A DNA stretch of 64,000 nt from G963676655 sp963678305 (lineage in GTDB: Bacteria; Verrucomicrobiota; Lentisphaeria; Victivallales; Victivallaceae): NCBI GenBank assembly GCA_963678305.2, contig CAXXVV010000013.1:271606-335605 (forward strand). Direction: 5' to 3'. Both the position numbers and the translations under genes were made by a program. Shown piece after piece: positions 17,312-27,189 of this stretch. A model generated the notes under the pieces. That model searched no databases and had not been told where the DNA came from. It saw only the letters and a program-made list of their open reading frames with translations. Within the stretch, counting starts at the first letter, position 1. Each line of letters begins with the position of its first letter.

Positions 17312-17369
17312 GTACGGATTCGAGCATATTGCTCCCCGTTGAATAATAACCGACAAAAAGGATAACTTT

Positions 17370-18275
17370 ATGTCACTAGAAAATGAAAACGACTGGATTG
17401 CCGGTCTTGTGGACGATCAAGAAGATCATTCTCCTGAAGACGCAATCAACCTGGAAGATGAAGGACTTGAAGAGTCTCCCGAAAAGCCAAACACGGAAGA
17501 AACGTCAGGCGATGATGCCAAGACTGAAAAACGTGAAGAAGGTAAAAAGGAATCAGACAAATCAAGCCAGAAGAAACCAGAAGGTGAAGACGATAAAGAA
17601 AAACAGCCGGAATCCAATAACGAAATTGCCCGGTTGGAAAAACGTATTCACGACAATCAGGCGGCTTACACCAAAGAACATCAAGAGCGTTTGCGCTTGG
17701 AAAAACGTATTGCTGAACTTGAGAAAGATAAATCAACGCAACCAGAAAAAAAACCTTCTGAAAATCAAAATGAAGAAGAGGACTGGTTTTCCGGTGATGA
17801 AACTCAAGAGCAGGAAAACGACAAACCCCAAGAGCAGTCACAAACAGACCAGAAAAAAATTAATGAACGCCTTGACAGCCTCGAACAGCGCTTAGAGCAG
17901 GAGCGTCAAGAAGAAGCTCTGAAGCGTTGGGATGCCGCCAGCGAGGAAGTTAAAAAAAATCATGACGATTTTGATGAAGTCGTGTATGAAATTTTAGCTC
18001 CTCAACTTGAGGATAATCCGCAACTTCAAGCAAAATTTCAGGAAATGGGAGGAACCCCGGAAGCCGCCTATAAATTAGGCCAAGTCTTGGAAACAGTTTC
18101 AAATCCTGAAAAAGCCAAGGAGCGGATACGTAAAGAGATTGAATCTGAAACTAAGAAAGAAGGGACTTCTCAAGGTAATAAACCGCCCGATTTAGGGCTT
18201 GATAATTCAAGAACTCCAGACTCTAATGATACTTCAGAAGAAAAGGATGATTTACTTGATTTTCTTGACCGGTGA
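17370..18275 (+). CDS. Scaffolding protein
   Basis: An extremely Glu/Lys-rich, mostly disordered and coiled-coil protein of 301 residues between portal and capsid, the place and composition of phage scaffolds. The C-terminal third is more ordered, with FQEMGGTPEAAYKLGQVLE near residues 225-245, and may bind the capsid. The + strand also has another open frame over the same region, which I regard as a shadow caused by the low-complexity codons. Confidence 0.75.
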   Translation: MSLENENDWIAGLVDDQEDHSPEDAINLEDEGLEESPEKPNTEETSGDDAKTEKREEGKKESDKSSQKKPEGEDDKEKQPESNNEIARLEKRIHDNQAAYTKEHQERLRLEKRIAELEKDKSTQPEKKPSENQNEEEDWFSGDETQEQENDKPQEQSQTDQKKINERLDSLEQRLEQERQEEALKRWDAASEEVKKNHDDFDEVVYEILAPQLEDNPQLQAKFQEMGGTPEAAYKLGQVLETVSNPEKAKERIRKEIESETKKEGTSQGNKPPDLGLDNSRTPDSNDTSEEKDDLLDFLDR

Positions 18276-18293
18276 AGTCCTGGAAAGGTAATA

Positions 18294-19395
18294 ATGGCAC
18301 ATTTTATTCGCGGTACAGGCAGCGACCTTACTCCGACACAACACAGCAATAACATCTTTCGTGAACATCTGCGTCGCAGTCCTTATGCAAACCTGATGGG
18401 AAAAAAGGATAGCGGCCAGCCGATTATTGTTGACAACACACTCAAAGGACAATGCGGCGATACGGTCAGATATCACTTTGTTCCGCAGGATGATTCTGAT
18501 GGTATCAAAGGACAGAATGCCAGTATTCTTGGCAATGAAAAAGTTCTTGATGAATATTTCATGGATTTGAAAATTGATCAGATGGCACAAGCCTATGCCA
18601 AAAGAGGCAAGATGACCGATAAGCGGACAATCTGGAAAATCCGGGCGATGTTCAAAGAGCAGTTGACAAACTGGTTCCGCGATAAACACGCATACTGGTT
18701 GACAATGGCCATGACCGGGTACATGTCAAATGGTTACGATTTTGTTGACGACTTTGCCGCTGAGGACGTTGTCAATGGCGATGGTCGTCTCATGGTAGCG
18801 AAGGGTAGTTCCGGGTTTAAAATGATTGAGGGTAGTAAATCCAGTGAAACCGATTTGCTGACTGATTATGACGGCTCTGGCGGTAAGTTGGCAACTACTG
18901 ATGTCATGAATACTTATCTGCTGGATGAACTTGAAATCATGGCGAAAGAAGGCAATAGCGATTATCGCATGACCCCGGTAAAAAGCAAGAATGGTGAAGA
19001 ATATTTTATTCTGCATCTTTGTTTGCGCGCCTGCACTCAGTTGCGTCAAGATGCACGTTTTGAAAAACGTCTGTTGTCACTGGCAGAAGCCGGGGTAGAC
19101 CCGTCTAAGGATGTGTTCGCAACTGGCGCATTGGGTATCTGGAACAATATCATTATCAAGAAAAATGAGTTCATTCATCGTTTCAAAGACTCCAGCGGTA
19201 ACAAATATGCCCGGAATCTTCTTCCTCGGCGGTAACGCAGTAGTAATGGGATATGCTCAGACTATTGATTATACCGAAGAACTTACTGACCATAAACGCA
19301 ACTTGAGTTGTGCCGCTGATGAAATTTCCGGACACAAAAAGCTTGAGTTTAATGATGTAGACCTGAACCTTGCCCAGGTTATTACTGCGGCATAA
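18294..19395 (+). CDS. Major capsid protein, N4-gp56/DUF4043 type, frameshifted
   Basis: Forms the head shell. The first frame (18294-19235) starts with SNNIFREHLRRSPYANLMGK, then GDTVRYHFVPQ, LKIDQMAQAYAKRGKM and a GALGIWNNIII segment, the order seen in N4-gp56-type capsids. It runs out of frame near 19,210-19,224. The missing C-terminus (IFFLGGNAVVMGYAQT, then ISGHKKLEFNDVDLNLAQV) continues in the +1 frame to 19395. Removing one base, most simply from the CCC at 19210-19212, joins both parts into about 366 residues. Either a sequencing indel or a real mutation; a dead capsid gene would make the prophage defective. Its start follows the scaffold by 18 nt. Confidence 0.8.
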
Positions 19396-19441
19396 CAATA
19401 ACCGGGGGAGTGTCATACTCCCCCATGAAAGGTAAAAGAAT

Positions 19442-19889
19442 ATGGCAAATCTAACCAGTGTAGAAACGCGCATTGCGGCTCCGTATCGGTTGACTTCACT
19501 CAATGAAGATAATGTTCATGTTGTTGATGTTGCCGCTCCGGGCTTGACTGATGCAAAGGCAATCGGAACTCACAACCTGATTACTATTCCCAAGGGGTAA
19601 AGCACTTATCGGCGGGTATGTGATTATTGAAACAGATGGAGCCAGCGGCGGGGCCGCAACGGTGCAGTTTAAAGCAAACTCAGTCAACTTGACCTCTGCG
19701 ACGGCAATTGCGGATATGACGGCAAAAACTGTTATTCCGCTGGTTCCTCCGGCAAGCGGCACTGATTTGTATGCGAAAGACGCGGCCTTGACGATTGATA
19801 TGGTTGTTGCGACAGCGGCATTGACCGCATTGAAGTATGTCATTGTCCCGACTTTCCTGGACATTGATGCCTGCTTGACGAGCGGATAA
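19442..19889 (+). CDS. Capsid decoration-like protein, frameshifted
   Basis: Starts MANLTSVETRIAAPYRLTSL and stops after 52 codons at 19598-19600. The same protein continues in the next frame from the GGGG run (19594-19597): dropping one G gives IPKGKALIGGYVIIETDGA and onward to 19889, a beta-rich protein of about 148 residues with an Ala/Thr-rich second half. Its place directly after the capsid gene suggests a decoration or head-stabilising protein (inference). An aaaggtaaaag ribosome site precedes the ATG. Confidence 0.6.
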
Positions 19890-19905
19890 AAAACGGAAAA
19901 CGGCA

Positions 19906-20517
19906 GTGATAACCTATAGACAAATAAGAGAATCGGTAAGAAAATCAGTTGATGATATATCCGGTTTTACTCGAACCGATTCGGAGCTTGATTTTTACAT
20001 AGACCGAGGCCAGCGCGAATATGCGCGGCGTTCACTGTGTTTGACCGGTAAATATGTCGTATCAGGACTTGGCCCCGGTTTTTATCGCTCCGAGCGATTA
20101 CATTATCGCATACCGATTCACTGATGTCAATCAGGTTGATCTGCCGTTTTTTTCTTTCAAGCAATTATCCAGAGATTATACGGCAAAATTTTTAACTGAA
20201 ACCGGTACACCTTTATTTATCTGCATTAACTATGAAGATTGGAACCGTTTCAGGTTTTACCCAAACCCGACCAGTGAAGATATCGGAACACTTCACTATT
20301 ACCGTTATCCAGAATCCGGCACATTGGAGATTAAAGATTTAGAGACTTTTAAAATATTTCACGTTGTTTAAAATTTATATCAATGAGAGTGAGGGTGATT
20401 TTATCAACAAAGGAATGAAGTATTACGAGAAATTTATCCAGCGAGTGAATAAGCGTAATGCTCGCGGGTAATACAATTGGCAGACTTGGGGCAAGTGGAA
20501 GGGGTACATCATTTTAA
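19906..20517 (+). CDS. Head-tail adaptor-like protein, broken by three frameshifts
   Basis: Begins at a GTG (ITYRQIRESVRKSVDDISGF, then DFYIDRGQREYARRSLC), a pattern like phage adaptor proteins that start with several helices. The reading frame breaks at CCCC (20073-20076), TTT (20367-20369) and GGG (20466-20468). Deleting one base at each rejoins one protein of about 200 residues ending in RGNTIGRLGASGRGTSF at 20515-20517. The N-terminal layout and Gly/Arg tail resemble the next gene, so the two are probably paralogues. As the sequence stands the gene cannot make a full protein. Confidence 0.55.
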
Positions 20518-20540
20518 GTTTTCAGGACATAATAACCGAG

Positions 20541-21263
20541 TTGCGGTATTTTTTGCAAGATCAGGATAGCGATAACTGGTCAGATTTTGATCTTGCAAAT
20601 TATTTAAATGCCGCCCAGGAAGTATACGTACAGCGCACTGGCGTTCTCCGGGGAAATATGATTATCGAAAATAATCAAGATGGTAAATATGAAATGCCTG
20701 ATGATTTCTTAGAATTTGTATTTGGGTACAATCAGGATTACACGGAAATAAAGCCTATATCAGAAAAGCGTTTAAGGGCTATTTACGGCGCGGCCATTGG
20801 AGAGGCTGGCAGTCCTTTATATATTTATCCTGGAGATGACCTTGATAGTTTTTATCTTCATCCAGTGCCTGATGTCAGCATTACTCAAGAGGAGCTGGAT
20901 AGTGATTATGGAGTTATTTCTAATATTGATGACGAAGTATTTGATTCTGATTTTGGAGTGATTGCCAGTTATGACGATTTTCCTTTTGATGGCGAACTTG
21001 GAGTTATTGCCACTTTGGATACAATTGTATCTCACGGTGGAGTTATTCATTACATTCGTAAGCCATTATTGAATATCATTGAGGTGCGTTGTCCAGAGGC
21101 TCTTATTTGGTATGCCGCCGCAAGATGCCTGGAACAAGAGGGAGAGATGGAGCAAAAAAATAAGGCTACGATGTGCGATCAAATTTTCAATTCGATGATT
21201 GGCGTTGAAAATAAATTATCAGTAAAGCAGACTGGTAAAAAGGCGCGAGGAACATTTTTTTAA
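20541..21263 (+). CDS. Head-tail adaptor/closure-like protein
   Basis: Intact frame from TTG 20541 (240 residues). In-frame codons continue upstream to ATT 20511, whose protein (LSFQDIITELRYFLQ) and nearby ggaagggg make that an equally possible start. The N-terminus with DNWSDFDLANYLNAAQ is of the type seen in podovirus adaptor proteins (gp4/gp16-like), and the Lys/Arg-Gly end (GKKARGTFF) is shared with the broken gene before it. Residues about 119-163 contain a three-copy, 15-residue tandem repeat built on DxxxGVIxxxD. Confidence 0.6.
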   Translation: MRYFLQDQDSDNWSDFDLANYLNAAQEVYVQRTGVLRGNMIIENNQDGKYEMPDDFLEFVFGYNQDYTEIKPISEKRLRAIYGAAIGEAGSPLYIYPGDDLDSFYLHPVPDVSITQEELDSDYGVISNIDDEVFDSDFGVIASYDDFPFDGELGVIATLDTIVSHGGVIHYIRKPLLNIIEVRCPEALIWYAAARCLEQEGEMEQKNKATMCDQIFNSMIGVENKLSVKQTGKKARGTFF

Positions 21264-21275
21264 GAAGGAAAAATC

Positions 21276-22478
21276 ATGTCAAAGAAAAAACGAAAGATAG
21301 TTGTTGAGGATATATATTTTGATTCAGATGGTACTGATCTTGAAGTCTCAATATTAAAATCTGACGGAAGTACTACCACCGGAAGAGCGCTTAATTGTAA
21401 GCACCTTCCATTGACTACCGCTTTAAGGACAATCTTAGGCGGTGCCGCGAACCTGGAAGCGGGGTTACAGTATTTAAAAAATAACCTCAAAGGGGAAGAT
21501 GCAACGACTGAAAATAAAGGCATTGTTGCACTTGCAACCGCGTCAGAAGTCCAAACAGGGACAAATGCAACAAAGGCAGTTACCCCTTCCACTCTAAAAA
21601 CCTTAACAGGGAATGCAAACCGCATAGGTCTTCTTCAACTTGCCACGGAGACGGAAGCCAAGGCCGGAGAAAATACTGCAAAAGTAATAACTCCATCAAC
21701 ATTAAAAGCCGCTTTAAATGAATTAAGCTTACCCAATAGTATTGAGTATGGAATGGGGATGGACTATGTTGATAATATAAGCGTTTCTTTTTCAGCCGGA
21801 CAGCGTTTTGATAACACGTATGGTTATATTGGGAAGGCTACTTCTGAAAAAATCAAAAAAATTTCTGAAACCTGGAAAGAAGGCTCTAATAGTGGGGGCC
21901 GGGCAACAAACGCTCCATTAACACAGGACACTGAATACTACTCTTTTGAGATTATTAATATAGCCGAAGATAAAGTTGATTATGGTTGGGATATTGTTAT
22001 TGATGCCGCTAATCTGCTTTCTGATGCGGCAGTTAGCGGATATACCCATTACCGACTTAGAGGATCTATCTTTACGGAGTCGGATTCAACTGATATCCTT
22101 CCTTTTAATCGAACTGGTAATTATTTTGCATTGAGGGATTCCATACTTCCGATTGATAGAGTAGAGGGATATCTAGCCAGGACTGAAGAAGTAATAAAAG
22201 TTCCAACCGGGCGCAAAGTAATTATTGATGGAACGCTTCTTTATAAAACCGGTTCAGCCGTTACGACAAGGGCAATTTGGATAAGTTCTCCAGATGTGAA
22301 TGACCAGACCATTGATAAAGAAGGTTTTTGCACGGCAGTATCTAATGCTAACCCTATACCAACGCCTATCCAGATAATGACAAATACATCTGGTGAAATT
22401 TCTATTAAAACAACTGATGATGTCTGTACGTTTTTGAAAATTTACATTCATGGTTGGTATGATTTTGAATTGGGGTAA
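21276..22478 (+). CDS. Tail fibre/appendage protein with two fibre repeats
   Basis: A 400-residue protein with two copies of a repeat well known from tail fibres: KGIVALATASEVQTGTNATK followed by AVTPSTLKT, and GLLQLATETEAKAGENTAK followed by VITPSTLKA, at about residues 80-150. The C-terminal 250 residues are beta-rich and unrecognised and could form the receptor-binding or trimerising tip. Unusually it sits between adaptor genes rather than at the end of the tail block. A good aaggaaaaa ribosome site precedes the ATG. Confidence 0.7.
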   Translation: MSKKKRKIVVEDIYFDSDGTDLEVSILKSDGSTTTGRALNCKHLPLTTALRTILGGAANLEAGLQYLKNNLKGEDATTENKGIVALATASEVQTGTNATKAVTPSTLKTLTGNANRIGLLQLATETEAKAGENTAKVITPSTLKAALNELSLPNSIEYGMGMDYVDNISVSFSAGQRFDNTYGYIGKATSEKIKKISETWKEGSNSGGRATNAPLTQDTEYYSFEIINIAEDKVDYGWDIVIDAANLLSDAAVSGYTHYRLRGSIFTESDSTDILPFNRTGNYFALRDSILPIDRVEGYLARTEEVIKVPTGRKVIIDGTLLYKTGSAVTTRAIWISSPDVNDQTIDKEGFCTAVSNANPIPTPIQIMTNTSGEISIKTTDDVCTFLKIYIHGWYDFELG

Positions 22479-22480
22479 TA

Positions 22481-23955
22481 ATGGAGAATAAAGTTTTTCA
22501 TGATTTTTCAGGCGGCATGAATAATGTGCTTGATGCCAAAATGTTACCAGATAATACCTGGCGTGAAATTAGAAACGCAGAAGTTATTGACGGCAACCTT
22601 GTGCCTATAAATGCTCCCGGTGATGTTGGTATATATGATTCTCTTTGAAGATATAAACCACTATGGCGATATCGGTAGAAGTGTTGTAAAATGGTGGGGC
22701 AAATATTACTGGAGCAACAATACTGCTAATAGCGAACCATATTATGGCGGTTCTTTTTACGCTCCTGGAATAGCATACCCTGATGCAGTTCCTACAGTCA
22801 CAACGGTAACATCTGAAGAAGATAGTTTAAATGGAACCTATCAGTATTGCTGGACGTATGTCAATGGCGATTCCTGGGGAGTCTGCGCCTGGTGGTATTA
22901 CTCAGTGGTGGAGAACTATCACTATTAATGAAAAAGCGGCACATATCATTATTCCCATAGATGTGCCGTCAGGAATAGAGACAGTGAAATTATACAGGAC
23001 TATTAATCAAGGTAATGATTTTTATCTTGTTGGCGAATACAGTCCTGGTGATATTGTTATTGATAGTATTCAAGATATTGACCTTGTTTTAGGAAATCAG
23101 CTTGAGACAATAAACTTATTGCCGCCCCCTGACAATGGAAAATTCCTTACTGAATTTGGCAATGTTTTCTTCGTGGCGGTAGGTGACAGATTGTATTTCA
23201 GTGAGATTAATAATCCGCATGGTTTTAACCCTAATAACTGGATTGGCTTTGATGCAGAGATTACCGGGAGCGTTAAAGAGTTCATGGGGCTTTTGATCTT
23301 TACAAATAATAAAACATACCGGGTAGTAGGAACGGATGCATCTACGATATCAAAAGAAGAGATACCAGGTACACAGGGATGTATTAACGCCAGAACAATT
23401 GCAACATTCAGCAATGCCCCTGTATGGGTTTCTCATGATGGAATTTGTATTTGGGATGGTCAAAGTATAACCATTATCAGTTATAAACAAGTTAATATGC
23501 CGGATTCGATTCATGCCGTATGTTTTGATGATAAGTATTTCTTGTTTACAACCAGCGATATGCTTATATATAATTTTCGGGATAAAGTCTTCACAAAAGC
23601 TGATATTGTTGCTGATTATGCCTGGTATGATTCTGATGCAAATTCGTTTTATCTTGCAACTATTAGTGAGAACTATTCTGTAAAAATGTGGGGTATTGGC
23701 GGCAAAATGCAAGTTTCATGTTCCCGGAAAATTCCCCGCAGTTTAAATCAAAGACGCTGGAAAAGAATATTGTTCGATTCTGACGGCACGATAACCGGAA
23801 GCTTTGCAAATAAAACATTTTCGCTTAATGGAGAAGGAAAAAAGATTTTTCGTTTTCCTGCTGGCTTTTATTTGCGCAATAACATTTCTATGGAAATTAT
23901 ATCTGACCATGTTGTTTATGGTATTGCTTTTGAATATGAAAACTTTGGTACATAA
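22481..23955 (+). CDS. Tail stabilisation/tubular protein, frameshifted twice
   Basis: Starts MENKVFHDFSGGMNNVLDAK at 22481, the typical opening of podovirus tail stabilisation proteins (a strand, then FSGGxN). The frame breaks near CTCTTTG (22642-22648) and again at GGGG (22876-22879 region); one base less at each gives a single protein of about 490 residues. The third piece (from about 22880) is intact and beta-propeller-like, with repeated FGNVFFVAVGDRLYFSEI and FDDKYFLFTTSDMLIYNF segments. It should seal the portal and carry the tail tip. As written, only fragments can be made. Confidence 0.65.
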
Positions 23956-23967
23956 GGAGAATAAATA

Positions 23968-24522
23968 ATGGGTGGTATAGCATCAGCAATAGGAGGTGTC
24001 GCAAGCGGTATTGCAGGAGCGGCAGGAGGGGCCGCTGGCGCAGCAGGAGGGGCAGTCGCAAATGCCGCAGGAACCGCAGGAGCAGGAGCCGCAGGAATGG
24101 TTGCAGGAGGTACAGCGGCAACATCTGCTGCTGGAATAGGAGGGGTTGCATCATCTGTTGCAAGCGGTGTTGCATCGGGCGCATCAGGCGCGGCGGGCGC
24201 GGCGGGTGCGGCGGGAAGTGCGGCGATGAGTGCTGGCAGTACTGCAATGAATGCGGCTGGTGCAGGAGAAGTAGCCGCGGGTTCGGCAAAAAGTACGTTA
24301 TTTACTAAAAAAAATTTAATGACTGCTGGAAAATTTTTAGCATCAGGAAGTTCAAGCCGGTCTCAAAATAATTCAGCTCCTCTTCCAGCTATAAATGCAT
24401 CACCTCAACAATCTCCTGGTCAAGCGACGCAAAGGATGCCAATGGCGCGTGAGGCCGCTCCCATAGAGAAGCTTCGGTCTTTTGATGAATATTTAAGTGA
24501 AGCAATGACAGAGAAATTTTAA
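23968..24522 (+). CDS. Ala/Gly-rich virion protein
   Basis: The first 100 residues are nearly all Ala, Gly and Ser (GGIASAIGGVASGIAGAAGG type), with glycine-zipper spacing that could line or cross a membrane. The C-terminal 80 residues are mixed and flexible. Such proteins occur among the ejection proteins of short-tailed phages. A perfect aaggagaataa precedes the ATG. The low complexity makes any family call unsafe. Confidence 0.6.
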   Translation: MGGIASAIGGVASGIAGAAGGAAGAAGGAVANAAGTAGAGAAGMVAGGTAATSAAGIGGVASSVASGVASGASGAAGAAGAAGSAAMSAGSTAMNAAGAGEVAAGSAKSTLFTKKNLMTAGKFLASGSSSRSQNNSAPLPAINASPQQSPGQATQRMPMAREAAPIEKLRSFDEYLSEAMTEKF

Positions 24523-24523
24523 A

Positions 24524-24625
24524 ATGAACGCAGAAGTTAAAAGATACATAGATCAACGCTTAAAGCAACTGGAAAAGAAGCTTCGGGCAGAGATGGAAGA
24601 AAAAATCAATAAAGCGAAAGGTTGA
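24524..24625 (+). CDS. 33-residue helical microprotein
   Basis: Very short frame, ATG 24524, stop at 24625, filling the gap between two virion genes exactly. The product (RYIDQRLKQLEKKLRAEMEE) is a charged amphipathic helix or coiled coil. It starts 1 nt after the previous stop and ends 4 nt before the next start. Without homologues one cannot exclude that it is filler between genes. Confidence 0.4.
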   Translation: MNAEVKRYIDQRLKQLEKKLRAEMEEKINKAKG

Positions 24626-24629
24626 TATT

Positions 24630-25106
24630 ATGGGCGGCGGCGGTCAATCAGCGGGTAGTTCAAGTTATTCTACTGAAACAAAATTAAGCAAGGAGCAGGC
24701 AAAAATATTACAGAAACGTGAAGAGCAATACCAGGAATATTTTTTTCCTGAATTGATTGACGCACTTGAGGAAACAAAAGGGGATACAATTAAAACTTCC
24801 ATGATGGCAAATCAAGCTAAGTCGATCAATACACAACATCAGCAAGCAAAACAGAGCTTTGCTCAAATGATAGCTCAACGCGGCCTTGACGGTTCCGGGG
24901 TTGAATCTCAAGGAATGCTTGCTCTGGAACGTGGAAAGAGTTCAGCATTATCAGATGCGTACTATAATTCAGAAACGGCAAATCGATCACAGCGAATGCA
25001 AGTATTGCAAATGGGCGGCTCCATGTCTCCAACTCCGACTACAGCGGCTCCTATGGGACAAAGCGGAAGTTCAAGCAGTCAAGGATTTAATTTCTTTATA
25101 AAATGA
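24630..25106 (+). CDS. Internal virion-type protein (158 aa)
   Basis: Gly/Ser-rich ends flank a helical core (KLSKEQAKILQKREEQYQ and QQAKQSFAQMIAQRGLDGSG). The QxxxFAxxMAxRGLxGSG type of motif is common in short internal head proteins of podoviruses. Its stop overlaps the next start by ATGA. It probably enters the cell with the DNA or lines the portal (inference). Confidence 0.5.
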   Translation: MGGGGQSAGSSSYSTETKLSKEQAKILQKREEQYQEYFFPELIDALEETKGDTIKTSMMANQAKSINTQHQQAKQSFAQMIAQRGLDGSGVESQGMLALERGKSSALSDAYYNSETANRSQRMQVLQMGGSMSPTPTTAAPMGQSGSSSSQGFNFFIK

Positions 25107-25609
25107 AAAAAATATCATCGGCATATTTACTACCCGCAACAATACATACGTCAAATATTGTTGCGAAGGTATTATCTGAAAAACATGTTTTTCCTTGTCT
25201 GAGAGACGAATTGCAAAGCTTTAGCGGAATGCATTTGTTTCTTAGTTCAATTGAGAGAGGTGAAATATTGGTTTTTGCCGCCTATCATTTTAACAGAGAC
25301 ATTGCTGGTATTGTTTATGGGGAGTTTGACCAGGATGGATATTTTAACGCGCATACTGCCTATAAACGACACGTGGACGCATATACCGGTAGTCGTTTAA
25401 TGGAAGAGGCTCTTTTTAATATCTTTCCTGGATGCAAGGGAGTGATTGGATATATCCCGGAATTTAACCGTGCATCGCGTTTATATGCGATTCGCGGCGG
25501 TTATAGAGATGAAGGCATTATGGATATTAATAAAATCTATTTCCTTCAAGATGGTCAAAAAAGGCACTGTATAAAATATATAAAAGATTCAGAGGTGATA
25601 AATGGGTAA
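25103..25609 (+). CDS. GNAT-like acetyltransferase of phage structural clusters
   Basis: A 168-residue protein with a GNAT-like ending: VIGYIPEFNRASRLYAIRGGYRDEG, where the asparagine-arginine pair and GY are typical of N-acetyltransferases of the DUF2824 type found in podovirus tail operons. The acetyl-CoA-binding Q/RxxGxG/A loop is replaced by AYTGSRLMEEALF. Substrate unknown. It overlaps both neighbours by a few bases and is thus part of the virion operon. Confidence 0.6.
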   Translation: MKKISSAYLLPATIHTSNIVAKVLSEKHVFPCLRDELQSFSGMHLFLSSIERGEILVFAAYHFNRDIAGIVYGEFDQDGYFNAHTAYKRHVDAYTGSRLMEEALFNIFPGCKGVIGYIPEFNRASRLYAIRGGYRDEGIMDINKIYFLQDGQKRHCIKYIKDSEVING

Positions 25610-27185
25610 GGAATGGCAAGATTTTAACGCCGCCCTTGAAAAAAGGAATGCTGAGTTAAATGCACCGGTTACAGGAATTGGTGATGGAATAGGGGCGGTT
25701 GGGCGCGGAATGCTTGAGGGACTGGCAGAATCGACGACCGCAGGGAGAATTTTAATTGACCCATTTATTGAAACGGAACGCGAAAAAGATGCGGCTTTAA
25801 GTAAAAAATATCGTTTGGCGGTCATGTCCAGCGAATCAGATAAGGCCGCTTTTGCGAAAGAAGGCAGAGAGCATCAACGTAAACAATGGAAGAGAAGCGA
25901 TGAGCTTCAGGATATGAATTTATGGATGATGCGAAAAAAACATGCGCAAATGGTTGTAGATAATAACGTCACTTCATCAAAAAAAAATCTGCTTAATTCA
26001 TTGAATAGAAACCCTGTTTTTATGCAGTTAAATGATAAACAGAAAGAACAAGTATTCACTAATCCATCTATAAGGAATCAAATTGAAGTTACGTCTGCAA
26101 TTAGATTATGGCTCAATAAAGATAAAGCCCCAGGGGGGCAAAATGCCATTAATCAATTCATGGAAAGCAGGGGGTTACAGATTGTTAAAAAAGATGGAAA
26201 ACAGTTTCTTGTGCATCCTGAATGGAGTTCCCCTGTTGAGATGAATCACACAAACCTTGTTAAGATTTCCAATAAACTCAATGCAGAAGCGGCGCGTGAA
26301 GCTGTAACGATGTCAAATATGTTTGCAAATGAAAGCAATCTGCGTGGAGCCAGTGAATCTAAAATGATACGCGCATTTCTTCCGGCGACTGAAAATAATT
26401 ATACAAAAGCAAAACAGCAGGTACAATCATTTTTATCAAACTTTGAACCCGCACAATTGAGGCGGCACTATATGCGTATTGGGTTAGATAAAATGTTTGA
26501 AGATGGGAATATTACAGAGGATGAACAGGCACAACTTCAACTTCTTGCCAAACGTGCTGGCATCAAGTATGAACCGAATAACTCAGGTGGATTTGATGTT
26601 GTAAGAGATGATGGGGTAAAAATTCCGCTACAAACATTCCATAAAACATTGCAACAGGATGATATTGTTGCAAATGAATGGCAGAGCCTAATGGCAACTC
26701 AGTCTGGCGGTGAACAGCAGGACATTTCTGTTGCTAAACAAGCAAAAGATGTATATAATGCCGCGCTTCAAAAGACTGGCAGTAAAGCAGAAGCTTATGA
26801 AATTTTAAAGATATACGGCAGTAAGGTTGGCGTAAAATTTGAGAACCCTGACCCGGAAGGTACAGCAATTGAATATACCGAAAACGACTTTAAGAAAATT
26901 GGGAAGCGTGTAAAAAAATCCAAGGAAGCATATGAACGAGAAAAAGAGCGAGTAAGTAAAAAGCCGCAAGATTCTGTAAGCCCTGCTGAAATGATGGTTC
27001 AAGGGGCAGGGGGTGGCCCTATGTTATTTGGAGCTGGCCCTTGGGCTTCTGATTCAAATCTTCCGAAGGCAAAAAAACAACTGGTAAATGACTATAAAGA
27101 TCAAAAGAATAAGTTCCTGCAAATCCTGGGATTAAGGGCGGCACAATTGCGCAGAAAATCAAAAGAAGCAAAAAAAGGAAAATAA
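25602..27185 (+). CDS. Probable DNA-ejection/internal virion protein (527 aa)
   Basis: Long, mainly helical and charged protein with a glycine-rich start (APVTGIGDGIGAVGRGML) and a coiled-coil-like end (KKSKEAYEREKERVSKK). It sits between the GNAT-like gene and the giant polyvalent gene, where short-tailed phages keep ejection proteins. No lytic transglycosylase motif is visible. The start overlaps the preceding stop. Its function is inferred from position and composition only. Confidence 0.5.
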   Translation: MGKEWQDFNAALEKRNAELNAPVTGIGDGIGAVGRGMLEGLAESTTAGRILIDPFIETEREKDAALSKKYRLAVMSSESDKAAFAKEGREHQRKQWKRSDELQDMNLWMMRKKHAQMVVDNNVTSSKKNLLNSLNRNPVFMQLNDKQKEQVFTNPSIRNQIEVTSAIRLWLNKDKAPGGQNAINQFMESRGLQIVKKDGKQFLVHPEWSSPVEMNHTNLVKISNKLNAEAAREAVTMSNMFANESNLRGASESKMIRAFLPATENNYTKAKQQVQSFLSNFEPAQLRRHYMRIGLDKMFEDGNITEDEQAQLQLLAKRAGIKYEPNNSGGFDVVRDDGVKIPLQTFHKTLQQDDIVANEWQSLMATQSGGEQQDISVAKQAKDVYNAALQKTGSKAEAYEILKIYGSKVGVKFENPDPEGTAIEYTENDFKKIGKRVKKSKEAYEREKERVSKKPQDSVSPAEMMVQGAGGGPMLFGAGPWASDSNLPKAKKQLVNDYKDQKNKFLQILGLRAAQLRRKSKEAKKGK

Positions 27186-27189
27186 TTAG

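Noticed and set aside
17383..17895. 170-codon frame overlapping the scaffold gene
   Set aside because: Lys/Arg/Asn-rich shadow caused by the repetitive GAA/AAA codons of the scaffold; no ribosome site and no motif.
19210..19224. Programmed +1 frameshift in the capsid gene
   Set aside because: No slippery or pause signal, the zero-frame product lacks a needed C-terminus, and eight further shifts of the same kind make an indel explanation more likely.
23897..24289. 130-codon antisense frame over the Ala/Gly-rich gene
   Set aside because: Leu/Pro/Gln/His composition is the mirror of GCN/GGN codons, not a real protein.
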